Origin: Candidatus Woesearchaeota archaeon
Lineage (GTDB): Archaea > Nanobdellota > Nanobdellia > SCGC-AAA011-G17 > GW2011-AR18
Assembly: GCA_018302545.1 (NCBI GenBank)
Contig: JAGVZM010000023.1
Coordinates: 1 to 64,000, forward strand
Direction: 5' to 3'
Length of the DNA stretch: 64,000 nt
Positions 1 to 10,814 of this stretch are shown here, piece after piece. Within the stretch, counting starts at the first letter, position 1, and every line of letters begins with the position of its first letter. The notes beneath the pieces were generated by a model. The model was not told the DNA's origin, did not search any database, and saw only the letters and a program-made list of their open reading frames with translations. The position numbers and the translations under genes were made by a program.

Positions 1-535
1 ATGAACGACCCTATGGCAAGACCATAGGGTATCACTAAAAGAAATTACTTAGTTTAACTTGATCTGATTTTCTTCCTTGATTGAGAATATATTTTCTTAT
101 GATTTCAGCATTAACTCCTTCTCCTACAGTGCTTACATATCCCCCATCACTCCAGAATTCTCCTTTCCACAATTCGTCTCGCAGATCTGGATGCACTTCA
201 AATAAGTTTCTTGCAGTGATGCTCTTAACAATCCTAAATAGTTGTGAGGGAGAATATTTAGGTACAGATTGAAGCAAGAAATGAACATGATCCTCATCAA
301 AGCCCATGGTTTCAAACCTCATGGTATATCTCTCTTCAAGCGTTTTACAGGTTTCTTTTAAAGTTTGAATATAAGCTTCATTGAGAAAGAGATCCTTTCT
401 ATATTTGATGACAAATACGAAATGATATTTAACTTTAAACACCTTATGATAAGATTTGAAAAGTTCTTCCATAAGTATGCTTCTACGAATACATACTTAT
501 AGTTTTATCCCCAAGGCAAGACCTTGGGGTATTGA
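1..535 (-). mobile_element. IS200/IS605-family insertion sequence, tnpA only, with subterminal hairpins at both ends
   Basis: TnpA ORF flanked by hairpins ACCCTATGG-CAAGA-CCATAGGGT (8-30) and CCCCAAGG-CAAGA-CCTTGGGG (509-529) with the same loop; outer boundaries approximate. Confidence 0.88.
35..472 (-). CDS. tnpA: IS200/IS605 family Y1 transposase TnpA
   Basis: 145 aa; KYHFVFVIKYRK, DHVHFLLQ (HUH) and GGYVSTVG...IRKYI motifs. Confidence 0.93.
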   Translation of the reverse strand: MEELFKSYHKVFKVKYHFVFVIKYRKDLFLNEAYIQTLKETCKTLEERYTMRFETMGFDEDHVHFLLQSVPKYSPSQLFRIVKSITARNLFEVHPDLRDELWKGEFWSDGGYVSTVGEGVNAEIIRKYILNQGRKSDQVKLSNFF

Positions 536-973
536 CAAACAATAAACTTGTGATCTTAGATCTATCATTACTGCTGCATCATATGGTTTTTCTGATCTGT
601 TTGGGTTTAGGTGACAACCTATTTCGTGATCTGGGGCATAATCTTCAAATTTGAATCCATAAGAAGCAATTTTTTTGATTAATCCTTCATCATCTGTTAT
701 ACCTAATCCTAAAGCCAAAGCAACATCACTTAATGAAAATGTTGTTAATTCTTCTTCTGTGAATGGTGAGCCAAAAGGAGACCATCCTAATAATTTTTTA
801 TGAGATTTTGCAAAGTCTTCTATGGTTCTTCCATTAGTTAATGAATGGGCTGCTGTTGCGAATATTGCGCCATAAGGACCATCGTAAGAGGTAACTCTTC
901 TTGCATCATTTCCTATTACAGTCAATCTCATGAATAATGGATCGTTTCTTAATGGATATTTTAATTTTGACAT
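497..973 (-). CDS. hypothetical protein, 3' end reads into the IS end hairpin
   Basis: Open frame; last codons (PQGLALGIKL) are encoded by the IS hairpin. Confidence 0.6.
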   Translation of the reverse strand: MSKLKYPLRNDPLFMRLTVIGNDARRVTSYDGPYGAIFATAAHSLTNGRTIEDFAKSHKKLLGWSPFGSPFTEEELTTFSLSDVALALGLGITDDEGLIKKIASYGFKFEDYAPDHEIGCHLNPNRSEKPYDAAVMIDLRSQVYCLSIPQGLALGIKL

Positions 974-1048
974 ATTTTTCGTCTTGAAATTATATTTATA
1001 AGTTTTTCTTAGGTTAAGTATATAAATTAGTTTCTGTAAATTCTTATA

Positions 1049-1393
1049 ATGGGTAGTGGAGTTAAGAAAAGTTTGCCTGAAATGCTTATGAATTTAAGGA
1101 TTTTGGCTGGTGGTGTTCTCAGATGGTCTAATGTTGGATGGGGTGATTTAGAAGTTTTATGTTTGGATACAAATAGTGATTGGTATTTCAAATATGGAGA
1201 TAGAATTTATAAGCAACCTAAAAATTCTAATAAAGGTGGGGCTACATGTTATTCCTGTGGTTCTGAAATATATTTTATTCCAGCTAGTGCTGACGTTATT
1301 TCTGCTTTAACTTCTTCTGGAACACATTTAACTTATGATTCTACTATTATTGAACTTCCTTACTGTATGGAATGTGATAGTACAATACAATAA
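1049..1393 (+). CDS. hypothetical protein with two CxxC pairs (possible zinc ribbon)
   Basis: CYSCGSE and CMECDS motifs. Confidence 0.55.
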   Translation: MGSGVKKSLPEMLMNLRILAGGVLRWSNVGWGDLEVLCLDTNSDWYFKYGDRIYKQPKNSNKGGATCYSCGSEIYFIPASADVISALTSSGTHLTYDSTIIELPYCMECDSTIQ

Positions 1394-1424
1394 TTTTTAT
1401 ATTTCTTTATTTTTATAGATCTTT

Positions 1425-1835
1425 ATGGATAATAAAAAGCATATTGTTGCTATTACTGCACTGATAAAGAATCTTAATGGTGATAAATTTTTGATTTTGA
1501 AAAGAAGTGAAAATGAAATAGCTTATCCTAGCAAATGGTCTTTTCCTGGAGGAAAGCTTGAGAAAGGAGAAAATATATTGCAAACTTTAAAAAGAGAAAT
1601 CAAGGAAGAAGTTGGTTTGGACATTGAAGATTATAAAGAATACCTGAAAGATTATACTTTTATAAGACCTGATGGGCATAATGTTATTGGTTTTGCTTTT
1701 TTGGTTAAAGCTAAAAATGAGAATGTATTATTGGGTGAAGATTTTCAGGATTTTAAATGGGTTAAACCTGATGAACTTAAAGTATATGATTATATTCTTG
1801 GAATGGAAGAAGAAGTTAAATTAGCTTTTCAGTAA
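1425..1835 (+). CDS. NUDIX hydrolase
   Basis: GGKLEKGENILQTLKREIKEEVGLDI matches the Nudix box. Confidence 0.92.
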   Translation: MDNKKHIVAITALIKNLNGDKFLILKRSENEIAYPSKWSFPGGKLEKGENILQTLKREIKEEVGLDIEDYKEYLKDYTFIRPDGHNVIGFAFLVKAKNENVLLGEDFQDFKWVKPDELKVYDYILGMEEEVKLAFQ

Positions 1836-2609
1836 TATTTTTTGAATTTCTTTATTTAATTTTCCTACATTTTTAGGTTTTTGATTTATTGGAGCTTTTG
1901 TGTTATCTTTTAAGAAAGATTCTATATAATTATCCATTTTTGTAATATTATTTATTTTATCTTTTTCTTTTCCTTGTGATTTTATCTTAATCATATCTTG
2001 TATTTTGCTTATAATATAGTGGGGGATTATATCCTTACTTTTAGATACTGCTTTTGTAAAATCTATTAATGGTAGGTTATTTCTATGTGCAACCCATTTA
2101 GCATTAATTAAACCTCTAAATGAATATAGGTATTTTTTGTAAGTCACTTCAGCTTTAGATTTTAGGTATTTTAAGTAATTATTCTTACACATTGATTTAT
2201 AATGAAAATATAATTTTAATGGATTAGAGTTGTTCTTTGCGTAATCTTTAAAACTTTTAGGTTGTTTTCCGTAATAAATTATATCTGACATTAACCATTC
2301 TATTGTTGTAGGATTAGAATCGGATAATAGTCTACAAAATTTAAAAATGTCAAATCCTGAAACATCAATTAGGGCTCCTTTTGCAGGTACTTTTTTTCCT
2401 TCTTTGTCAAAGGAGGCATTAATTACATCTTTTTCTGGATTAAGTGTTAAATATTCTTTTAAATCTCTGTAGAAAACAAACCTTACATCATAATCTGAGT
2501 CTTTTGAAGACATTCTCCATGCTCTTGAACCATTTTCTATTGCAAATAAGATCTTTATATTATTCTCTCTTTCTATTTGTTTACATAACTTTTTTATTAA
2601 TTCTTTCAT
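1821..2609 (-). CDS. nucleotidyltransferase (COG3541/RlaP-like)
   Basis: FAIENGSRAWRMSSKDSDYDVRFVF. Confidence 0.85.
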   Translation of the reverse strand: MKELIKKLCKQIERENNIKILFAIENGSRAWRMSSKDSDYDVRFVFYRDLKEYLTLNPEKDVINASFDKEGKKVPAKGALIDVSGFDIFKFCRLLSDSNPTTIEWLMSDIIYYGKQPKSFKDYAKNNSNPLKLYFHYKSMCKNNYLKYLKSKAEVTYKKYLYSFRGLINAKWVAHRNNLPLIDFTKAVSKSKDIIPHYIISKIQDMIKIKSQGKEKDKINNITKMDNYIESFLKDNTKAPINQKPKNVGKLNKEIQKILLKS

Positions 2610-2665
2610 ATCTTTATAAAGAAAAACCCTTATATATTATTATCTCTAAGTACTCTTGAGGGGAT

Positions 2666-5600
2666 ATGAAAATAAGAGGTGTTTCATTTTTATTAGTTTT
2701 ATTTATTATAGTTTGTTTATTATCCCTTTTAGTTTTTGGTTTAGAAAGTGTTAATATTCAAACTATAGAACCTAATCAGAGTATAAGCAATTCTATAATT
2801 TTAAATTCTACTACAGATCAGGAAGCAAATAATATAACTTATATTTGGATAGATCAAAATTCTGGTGTTATAGTCGATCAGGTTATTGTATCAAATAATA
2901 CTGAATTAGATACTGAATTTAATACGACTTATGATACTTCTTTATTACCAGATGGGATCTATAACTTGGTAATTAATGCTACAAATTCTTCTGGTGCCTT
3001 AGTTAGTAATACTACTGTAACTAGTATTGTTATAGATAATAATCCTCCTTCTGTTAATCTGGAAACTTTAAATAATACTCTCATAACAACAAACAATCCC
3101 TCTTTTTCTTTTAATTATACAGACGTTGTAGCACAAACCAGCAATTGTAGTTTGTATGTAAATGAGGTTATAGTTGCTACTAATACTTCTGCTGCAAATA
3201 ATACTGGGACTTTTTTAAGTAGTAATTTAGCATCTGAAGGTACTTTTAGTTGGTATGTTAATTGTACTGATTCAGTTGGTAATATTGGACAGAGTTCTAT
3301 TTTTTCAATTACTTATACTAATCCTCCCAGTGATACTTTTAATTCTCCTTCAAATAGTTCAAACCATAATGATAATTTTGTGTTAAATCTTTCAGTTAAT
3401 GATAATGATGGTATTAGTTTAGTTCAATATAGAATTGATGATAGCAATGGCTCTAATATTACTGATTGGTTAAGCATCAGCAATTTTTCAGATAACATTT
3501 TTAATACTACAATTAATATAAATAACTTAGTTGATGGAAATTATACTATAAGAATTAATTCAACAGATAATTTGGGTGTTTCTACTACAAATAATTCTAT
3601 CTTATTTTATGTTGATACTACAGACCCAACAATATCCAGTTTTAGTTTATCTGCCAATACAGTTGTAGTTGGTAATACTCTAACTGCCAGTTGCTCTGCT
3701 ATAGATAACCTTGACAGCTCAGTTATTACTTCTGTAACTGGATTAAGTTCTTCAAATTTGGGCACCTTTACTGCAACCTGTACTGCTATAGATGATGCAG
3801 GAAATCTTATAACTAATACTTTAATATACACTATTGTTAATTCTGGAAGCTCAGGTTCATCAAGTGGTGGCAGTTCTTCTTCAAATAGTATAACAAAGAG
3901 CAAAATTGATAATAGTATTTCAGATGGAATTTCTTCTATAGATCCTAGAATAGATGACTCTGGTTATGAACCTGAAACCCTTGCTCCTGATATTCCTATT
4001 GCTCCTCAACCAGATAGTTATTCAGATACTAGTGCTTATTCTTATTTTTTGAGAGATTATAATTATTATACAGAACCTACTGAATCTAAGCAAAGTTCAT
4101 TTTTTGGTTTTGGAGTTTCTCAAAAACCTATTGAAATTGATGTTAAAAGTCAAAATATTTATATGATTAAAGAAGGTAATACTAAAAGACCTTTAAATCT
4201 TGTTTCTTCTAATGGAGAATCAAATACTATTAAGAGCATTGTTTTAAATTTAAATAGGGAGATACAGGATACTTCTGTTAAAGTCGCTGTTATTAAACCA
4301 AAAATAGATAATTTCTTACTTGAAGAGCCAATATATGGTGTTGAAAGAGAAGTTTACGATTATGTAGTTATAGATGGCTTGGAAAATGATACTATTAAAG
4401 AAATAGAACTTACATTTGAGATCAATAAGACTTGGTTAGAAGATGAAGAATTATGTGTTGATGATGTTGAATTGGGTGCTACTTATGATGAATATTGGAG
4501 AAAAGTTGATGCACAGATTTTGCAGTTTAAAGATGATAAAATAATATATAAGGCTAAAATAAATGGTACAAAAAATTTAGCTATAACTGCTAAAAGTTAT
4601 AAGGAGAGAAAAATAGTAAATGATGAATATGAATTACCTGAAGTTTTGATACTGCCTGATAGTCCATTTTATCCTATTAAGAAGTTTGGAGAGAAAGTTG
4701 AAATCTTTTTAACTCCTCAAGAAGAATTAGATGAGTTAAATCTAAAATTAGCTGAAAAGAGATTAAGTGAAGCTAAATTTTTAGCTTTGGAAGTTTCAAA
4801 GGATTATTTACAAGAATTAGACAGTGATATTTTAATAAATAGTAACCATGATTTAAATAGTATTGATTTGAGTAATTTGCAAGACTTAGGTGATGATATT
4901 TTAATAAATGATAATGATGATTTAAATAGTTTAAATTTTGATAAAACATATAATACTTCGGAATTGGATTCTTATAACTACTTTAAATTTTATGATATTA
5001 ATAGGGATGAGTTCATAAATCAACAAGATGTAAATCTCTTTAAAACAATAGTTAAATATTCTACAAATAGGCAGGGAGTTTATATAAGTCCTTATCATAA
5101 TCAGGAAAATGTTGTTGCATATAATAATTCCCCAAATTTAGATATTACTTCTTGTAGTGACAGTGATGGTGGAAAAAATTATCCACAAAAAGGAGAAGTA
5201 ATTGGAAAAACTGAAACTGGTGGAAGTGGAAGATTTGAAGATTTTTGTAGAACTGATAGAACTTTATTAGAGTTTTATTGTCAAGCAGATGGTCTTACGA
5301 GAGGATTTGAAGAATTTTCTTGTGATGCAAACCAAAAATGTGAAAATGGGGCTTGTGTTCCAAATAATAATTTTACTACAATAGGTAGCTGTACTGATAG
5401 CGATGGCGGTAGAAATTTAAATGCTCAAGGAACTACGCAAGGTAGTAATGTTTTGGGTCAACAGAGTGGGACAGATCACTGTATTGCTTTTAGGAGTATT
5501 ATGGAATATTACTGTAATTCAAAAGGGGAGTTTGAAAGTGAATTGACAAGTTGTCCAATAGGTCAACAATGTAAAGATGGAAAGTGTGTCTTTTATAGTA

Positions 5601-7662
5601 ATACTAATATTACCTGTTTAGACAGAGATAACGGAAAGATCTATACTACTAGAGCAGAAACAGAAGGTTATAATGAAAATGGAATTTGGATTGATGAAGA
5701 AGATAGTTGTGTTTATGGACAGAATAGCTTAACTGAGTGGTATTGTGAAAATGGAAAAATAAAATCAGATGTATATAATTGTGGAGATAGTAAACAATGT
5801 ATTTATGGTGCTTGTGTTTCTGCAAATATAAGTTGTGAAGATACAGATGGAGGTAGAAATATATTACAATCTGGTAATGTCACTATAGTAACTGCTAATG
5901 GAATTACTGAATCATACCAAGATCTTTGTGATGGTTCAAGATTTGTTAATGAATATTATTGTACTTTAACTGAAGGCATAGGTAGTAGTAGATACTATTG
6001 TGGACCTACTGCTGTTTGTGTTAATGGTGAATGTAGGCCAGAGAGTACAGTTAATCATACCAACCCAACTTGTAGTGATAACGATAAAGGAATTGAGCCT
6101 TTTTTAAAAGGAAAGACTATTGGTAGAAGTAGTACAGGTTATTATAGTACTTGGGAAGATTCATGTGCTAGTAATGATAGTGTATTTGAATATTATTGTG
6201 ATGACAAAGATATTGTTACTTCTACTTTAGTAAATTGTCAAAATGGCCAATGTAAAGATGGTAGATGTGAAAATAATATATCTCAAATTAACATTATAGA
6301 TAAGTTTGCTGAAACTCAAACTAATACCTCTTATATTAACCCCATAATTGAGGATATTACAATAACCTATCAAGATATAGTTGATTATAGTAATATTATT
6401 CATGCTGATATAAATAAAGATGATTTGATAGATGAAAGTGATGTAAAGATTATTGAATCTGTTACTAAAGAATTAATTGATATTAATAGAGATGGAGTTA
6501 TGGATATTTCTGAGATAGAGATCATAAATAATGTTATGAATGACATTGAGAATAATTTTGATTATGGTCTATTAATTAAAGGTGATACTGTTACTGGTTT
6601 AGTTGATGGATATTTAGTTGAACTTACTGTTGATAGATTTGGGGATATTAACGTAACTAACTCTGATTCTATTCTTAATGATGAGGATATAAAATTATTA
6701 GAAGAAACAATTGAGGAATATTCTAAAATTATTAGTAATGAAATAAGTTTGGAAGGATCTGACATTAAATCTTTACATTCTGTTGCAGATAGTAGTTTTC
6801 AACATATTGATGATTTGCAAGAATTAAGTAGAATTACCTCTTTATCAAATAAAATTATTTTTGAAAATATTGATAAAACTAATGAAATTCATCTTGAAGC
6901 TTTGAATAAAGCTATTAATCTAAGTGGAAGAAAAGGTAAAGATCTTAGTTTAGGTTATTTAGAAGCAAGGTTTGATAGATTTAGGGAAAGACAGGGATTA
7001 AATGGATTGAATGGTATCAATGGGTTAAATGGATTAAATGGATTGAATGGTATCAATGGGTTAAATGGATTGAATGGTACAATGGGTTAAATGGATTGAA
7101 TGGTATCAATGGGTTAAATGGATTAAATGGATTGAATGGTATCAATGGGTTAAATAGATTAAATGGACAATGGAGTAACTGTCAGTGGAGTAATGGACAA
7201 TGGAGTAATTGTTATTGGGGTAATAATAATTTGTCAAATAGGAGTTTACCTAATGATTCCATAAATCATCTTCCTGTAAATCTGTCTGAAAATCTTTCAT
7301 CTAATTCAGTTGATACTTTGCCTATAAATCTACCTAGAAATTTAGTTAACCTTCAAAACCTTGGGAATTTGGGCAATTTACAAAACTTAGTAAACCTTAG
7401 AAATTTAAATAATTTGAGAAATTTAAATAATTGTATAGATTTAGATAATAATTGTTATGAGTGTTATGATAGAAATGGTACGATAATTCTAACTGAGTGT
7501 ATAAATGATGAATATAAAGATGTAGATGATTTTGAACTTGATATTATCAATCAACAATATGGTGATCTTATTCAATATTCTGATAAGGATCTTAAATTTG
7601 AGCTTGAAAAGTTGAATTTACCTAAAGAATTAAGGTATAAAAAGTGTAAATATGATAAATGA
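2666..7662 (+). CDS. giant secreted surface protein, frame interrupted at about 7080 (two ORFs 2666-7090 and 7096-7662)
   Basis: Signal peptide, Ig-like repeats, Ser/Gly linker, DUF5667-like segment, dockerin/EF-hand-like segments, five Cys-rich repeats, LNG repeats continuing across the frame break. Confidence 0.75.
5152..6276 (+). repeat. five-copy Cys-rich protein domain repeat (CxDxDxG...C...EYYC...C...QC...G.C)
   Basis: CSDSDGG, CTDSDGG, CLDRDNG, CEDTDGG and CSDNDKG units of about 65-75 aa in the surface protein. Confidence 0.85.
6998..7166 (+). repeat. 9-bp tandem repeat (TTAAATGGA/TTGAATGGT/ATCAATGGG) encoding (L/I)NG
   Basis: Direct reading; one unit carries a 1-nt deletion (GGTATCAATGGG to GGTACAATGGG). 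Confidence 0.95.
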
Positions 7663-7761
7663 TCTAATAAGGATTGTTATTCTCTAGATCTTTAAATAAA
7701 TAATTTTGTTATTCTTTGCTAATGTAGATATCTTTATAAAAATTGTTTATTTTATTACAAT

Positions 7762-8655
7762 ATGGCTAAAAAAAGAAAAACTAGTAGGAGCGATAGAAAT
7801 TATTTGGCTTTAGGAATAAAATATTTTTTTACAGGAATTTATTGGATAATTAAAAATATTGTCTTAGGTATATGGTGGGTTATTAGTTATTTCTATTATG
7901 AGATAAAAAAAATAGAATTTATTAGAAAAAAAGATATTGAAAATGAGGAGATAAAAAAAGAAGTTGCAAAAAATATTCCAGAAAAACAAATTAAGAAAAA
8001 TAATAATGCAGCTTATCATGAATTTTTAGAATTGCAAAATTTAAATGGAGAGTATTCTAATTTTGAAAATACTTTTTTAAATAATCCTAGTACTATTGGT
8101 ATTATTTTGGGGGCTAGAGGCACTGGTAAAAGTGCTATAGGATTAAAATTATTAGAAAATATATATGCGAAAACTGGAAGAGCGGTATTTACTATGGGTT
8201 TTAAGACAGAAGATTTACCAAATTGGATTCATAATATAGCTAATATAGAAGAAATTAAAAACAATTCAGTTATCTTATTGGATGAAAGTGGTATTACCTT
8301 TTCTTCTAGGGAATCGATGAGTAATATAAATAAGCTTTTAACTAATTTGATGTTAGTTGCGAGGCATAAAGACGTTTCTTTGCTTTTTATTAGCCAGAAT
8401 AGTTCTAATATTGATATAAATATAATTAGGCAAAGCGATTTCTTATTATTAAAACCAAGTTCATTATTACAGAAAGATTTTGAAAGAAAAAAGATTAATG
8501 ATATTTACAAAGAAGCTGAGAAATATTTCAAAGAGTATAAACATGAAAAAGGTTTGACTTATATTTATTCAGAGAATTATAGAGGGTTTGTCTTAAATCC
8601 TTTGCCTAGTTTTTGGACAACTAATTTGAGTAAGGCTTTTAGACAAAAAAATTGA
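7762..8655 (+). CDS. membrane-anchored P-loop ATPase, Zot-like
   Basis: N-terminal hydrophobic segment, Walker A GARGTGKS, Walker B VILLDESG, SLLFISQN. Confidence 0.65.
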   Translation: MAKKRKTSRSDRNYLALGIKYFFTGIYWIIKNIVLGIWWVISYFYYEIKKIEFIRKKDIENEEIKKEVAKNIPEKQIKKNNNAAYHEFLELQNLNGEYSNFENTFLNNPSTIGIILGARGTGKSAIGLKLLENIYAKTGRAVFTMGFKTEDLPNWIHNIANIEEIKNNSVILLDESGITFSSRESMSNINKLLTNLMLVARHKDVSLLFISQNSSNIDINIIRQSDFLLLKPSSLLQKDFERKKINDIYKEAEKYFKEYKHEKGLTYIYSENYRGFVLNPLPSFWTTNLSKAFRQKN

Positions 8656-8685
8656 AATTTTGTAATTTTTTAATATACTATTTCG

Positions 8686-9555
8686 TTAATTACTAACATA
8701 AAACTTTCCATTTGTTTGAGATGCGACTGTTACTAATTGTTGTTTTGTATAATGATCTACACCTATTCCTATTGTTGAGACTTTTATTCCTTTAGACCTT
8801 GCTAAATTAATTATTGAAGTTGTATTATAACCTCTTGATTCGTTGTCTCCTCCATCTGAAAGAATTGTTAATGTTTTTCCATTAGTCATATCTTTTATTA
8901 AACTTCCTGCTGAATCCCATAAAGGGGTACCGCAATCTGGTATTATTTCTGATAGAGATTTTACTCTTGTCAATCCTGTACAACTATTAAAAGTATATAT
9001 TTCAGATTTTTCCGGAAATTTGTGAGTGTTAACTGTTTGCCAATTTCTTCCTTGCATAGATCCTGTAGCATCAATAAGGTAAACATCTCCTCTTAATTCT
9101 GTTAATGCTCTTGTTAATGGAGATTCGTTTGCTACTAGAGTAACCCTTCTATCTCTTTTCATTTCTTCTTTTGTTTTTCCCGAACTTTTACCTTCACCAT
9201 AAGCAATTACTTCTATAGAACCTTGATAACCAATAGCTCTTAGTCTAGCTTCAACACCTTGAGCTCTAGATTTAGAGATTTCTAAATTAAAATCATCTCC
9301 TCCTCTATGATCAGCATAGCCTTCTATAATAATAGAACCTGGTTTTTTCTTTTTTTTGAAAGCAGTTATATCTCTATTATCGTTATCATATAATGCCCAA
9401 CTATGTGTTAAATAAAAAACTCTTAATTTATTATTTTCAAATTCATTTTGTAGATGTGCTTTTGGAGCTTTTTCTCCTTTTACTGGAGCTGCAATTGCTT
9501 CTAAATTTGGAGCTGTTGCACTTAATGCTGCTGCAAAGATTAATGCTTTTTTCAT
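8686..9555 (-). CDS. secreted OmpA-like domain fused to a von Willebrand factor A domain
   Basis: Signal peptide; GYADHRGGDDFNLEISKSRAQGVEARL...RRVTL; then LIDATGSMQG...TILSDGGDN (MIDAS-like). Confidence 0.85.
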   Translation of the reverse strand: MKKALIFAAALSATAPNLEAIAAPVKGEKAPKAHLQNEFENNKLRVFYLTHSWALYDNDNRDITAFKKKKKPGSIIIEGYADHRGGDDFNLEISKSRAQGVEARLRAIGYQGSIEVIAYGEGKSSGKTKEEMKRDRRVTLVANESPLTRALTELRGDVYLIDATGSMQGRNWQTVNTHKFPEKSEIYTFNSCTGLTRVKSLSEIIPDCGTPLWDSAGSLIKDMTNGKTLTILSDGGDNESRGYNTTSIINLARSKGIKVSTIGIGVDHYTKQQLVTVASQTNGKFYVSN

Positions 9556-9623
9556 TTATTAAAGAATTTTATATAGTAATTTAATACTTAGTATAGGGAT
9601 GTATATAACTAGTAGTAATAAAT

Positions 9624-9953
9624 TTATTCATGTAAACAAATTCTATAATTTTCTTCTGCTCTTTCTCTACATTGTTCAAATTGTTTGTTAGCTAAACGAT
9701 AACAATGTTGTATATCAAATTTATCATTTGCATAAGCTCGTTCATTACAATCGCTATTAAGGTAGTGCTTTTCATCTGAACAAACGTTAAATATTTCACT
9801 CCTTAAATTAGATTCACACATCAGATTTCTATTATGAACATTTAATACTTCAGTATCGACTTTAGGTTTTATAGGTTCAATAGTTGCACAACCTATTAAA
9901 TTTGAGACTCTTAAAACTAAAACAGTTATTCCTAATACTCTTCTTGTTTTCAT
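9624..9953 (-). CDS. small lipoprotein
   Basis: N-terminal hydrophobic stretch with lipobox-like LIGC. Confidence 0.6.
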   Translation of the reverse strand: MKTRRVLGITVLVLRVSNLIGCATIEPIKPKVDTEVLNVHNRNLMCESNLRSEIFNVCSDEKHYLNSDCNERAYANDKFDIQHCYRLANKQFEQCRERAEENYRICLHE

Positions 9954-10726
9954 TCTTTAATTCCTATAATATTCTCTAAATTTGGAGATGAAACTTCAGG
10001 TGCTTCCCCGAAAAACTGAGTGCATTCACTTAGGGAGGTGTAGCCTTTAATACCTATACCTTCATCCTCATCCAGAAAAAGGAAACTGCTTAGTTTTCTA
10101 TCTGATCTTTCCTTATTAAAATGATGAAAATTTCCATATACTCTATTACCTTTAAGATCAGCTAAATAACCTTGAGCTATTTCTGGATGCCCCACTCTTG
10201 ATATAAATAAAGGATTTTCAGATAATTCATCTATGTATTGAAAACCTGATTTCGTTGCTTTTGCTACATCAAAATCTAAGATAATAATATAAGCTCCTTC
10301 TTTTAGATCTTCTAATCTTGTGTTTAATAGATCACCATAAGTTAAAACTCTAACTTCCCCTCCAGTTGTTGCTTTTCCATTAAGTAAATTTTTACTCTCT
10401 TCTTGATAAACTCTACCAGCACAATCAATTAAACCTTCTTTATATGCTTGTTCTATTCTATCTGGATTATTAGTAAATATACCTTCCCTATGGGCTACTA
10501 CTACTATTTTATTTCCTTGTGGAGTTATGAGAACGATTTCTTCAGAATTTGGAGTAGACCTTTTAGTCCATATTTGGTGTTTAAATGGTAAAACTATTCT
10601 TTTGTCAATGGTGTCTGGTAAAGCAAAGAGTCTTCCTTTTTTGAAAGCTTCTTTAGCTTCTCTTAAGGCAACTGCCTTATTTACACCATAAACTGATTTT
10701 ATTACTGATTGAATTTGTGTTTCCAT
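9950..10726 (-). CDS. hypothetical protein
   Basis: Long ORF overlapping the next start by 4 nt. Confidence 0.6.
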   Translation of the reverse strand: METQIQSVIKSVYGVNKAVALREAKEAFKKGRLFALPDTIDKRIVLPFKHQIWTKRSTPNSEEIVLITPQGNKIVVVAHREGIFTNNPDRIEQAYKEGLIDCAGRVYQEESKNLLNGKATTGGEVRVLTYGDLLNTRLEDLKEGAYIIILDFDVAKATKSGFQYIDELSENPLFISRVGHPEIAQGYLADLKGNRVYGNFHHFNKERSDRKLSSFLFLDEDEGIGIKGYTSLSECTQFFGEAPEVSSPNLENIIGIKE

Positions 10727-10814
10727 ATTATCAAATAAATTGGTTTCCTCTTTTATTTAAATCTTTCTTCTAATAACTACTATTTAGTGATATATTAACC
10801 TTTCTAAATCTATA

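Noticed and set aside
81-315. ORFs 81-272 (+) and 133-315 (-) within tnpA
   Set aside because: Overlap the clear TnpA coding frame and have no family-like motifs.
3607-3903. Antisense ORF inside the giant surface protein (also 6562-6765)
   Set aside because: By-product of open frames opposite Asp/Ser-rich coding sequence.
6998-7166. CRISPR-like array
   Set aside because: 9-bp units without spacers, coding in frame for LNG/ING.
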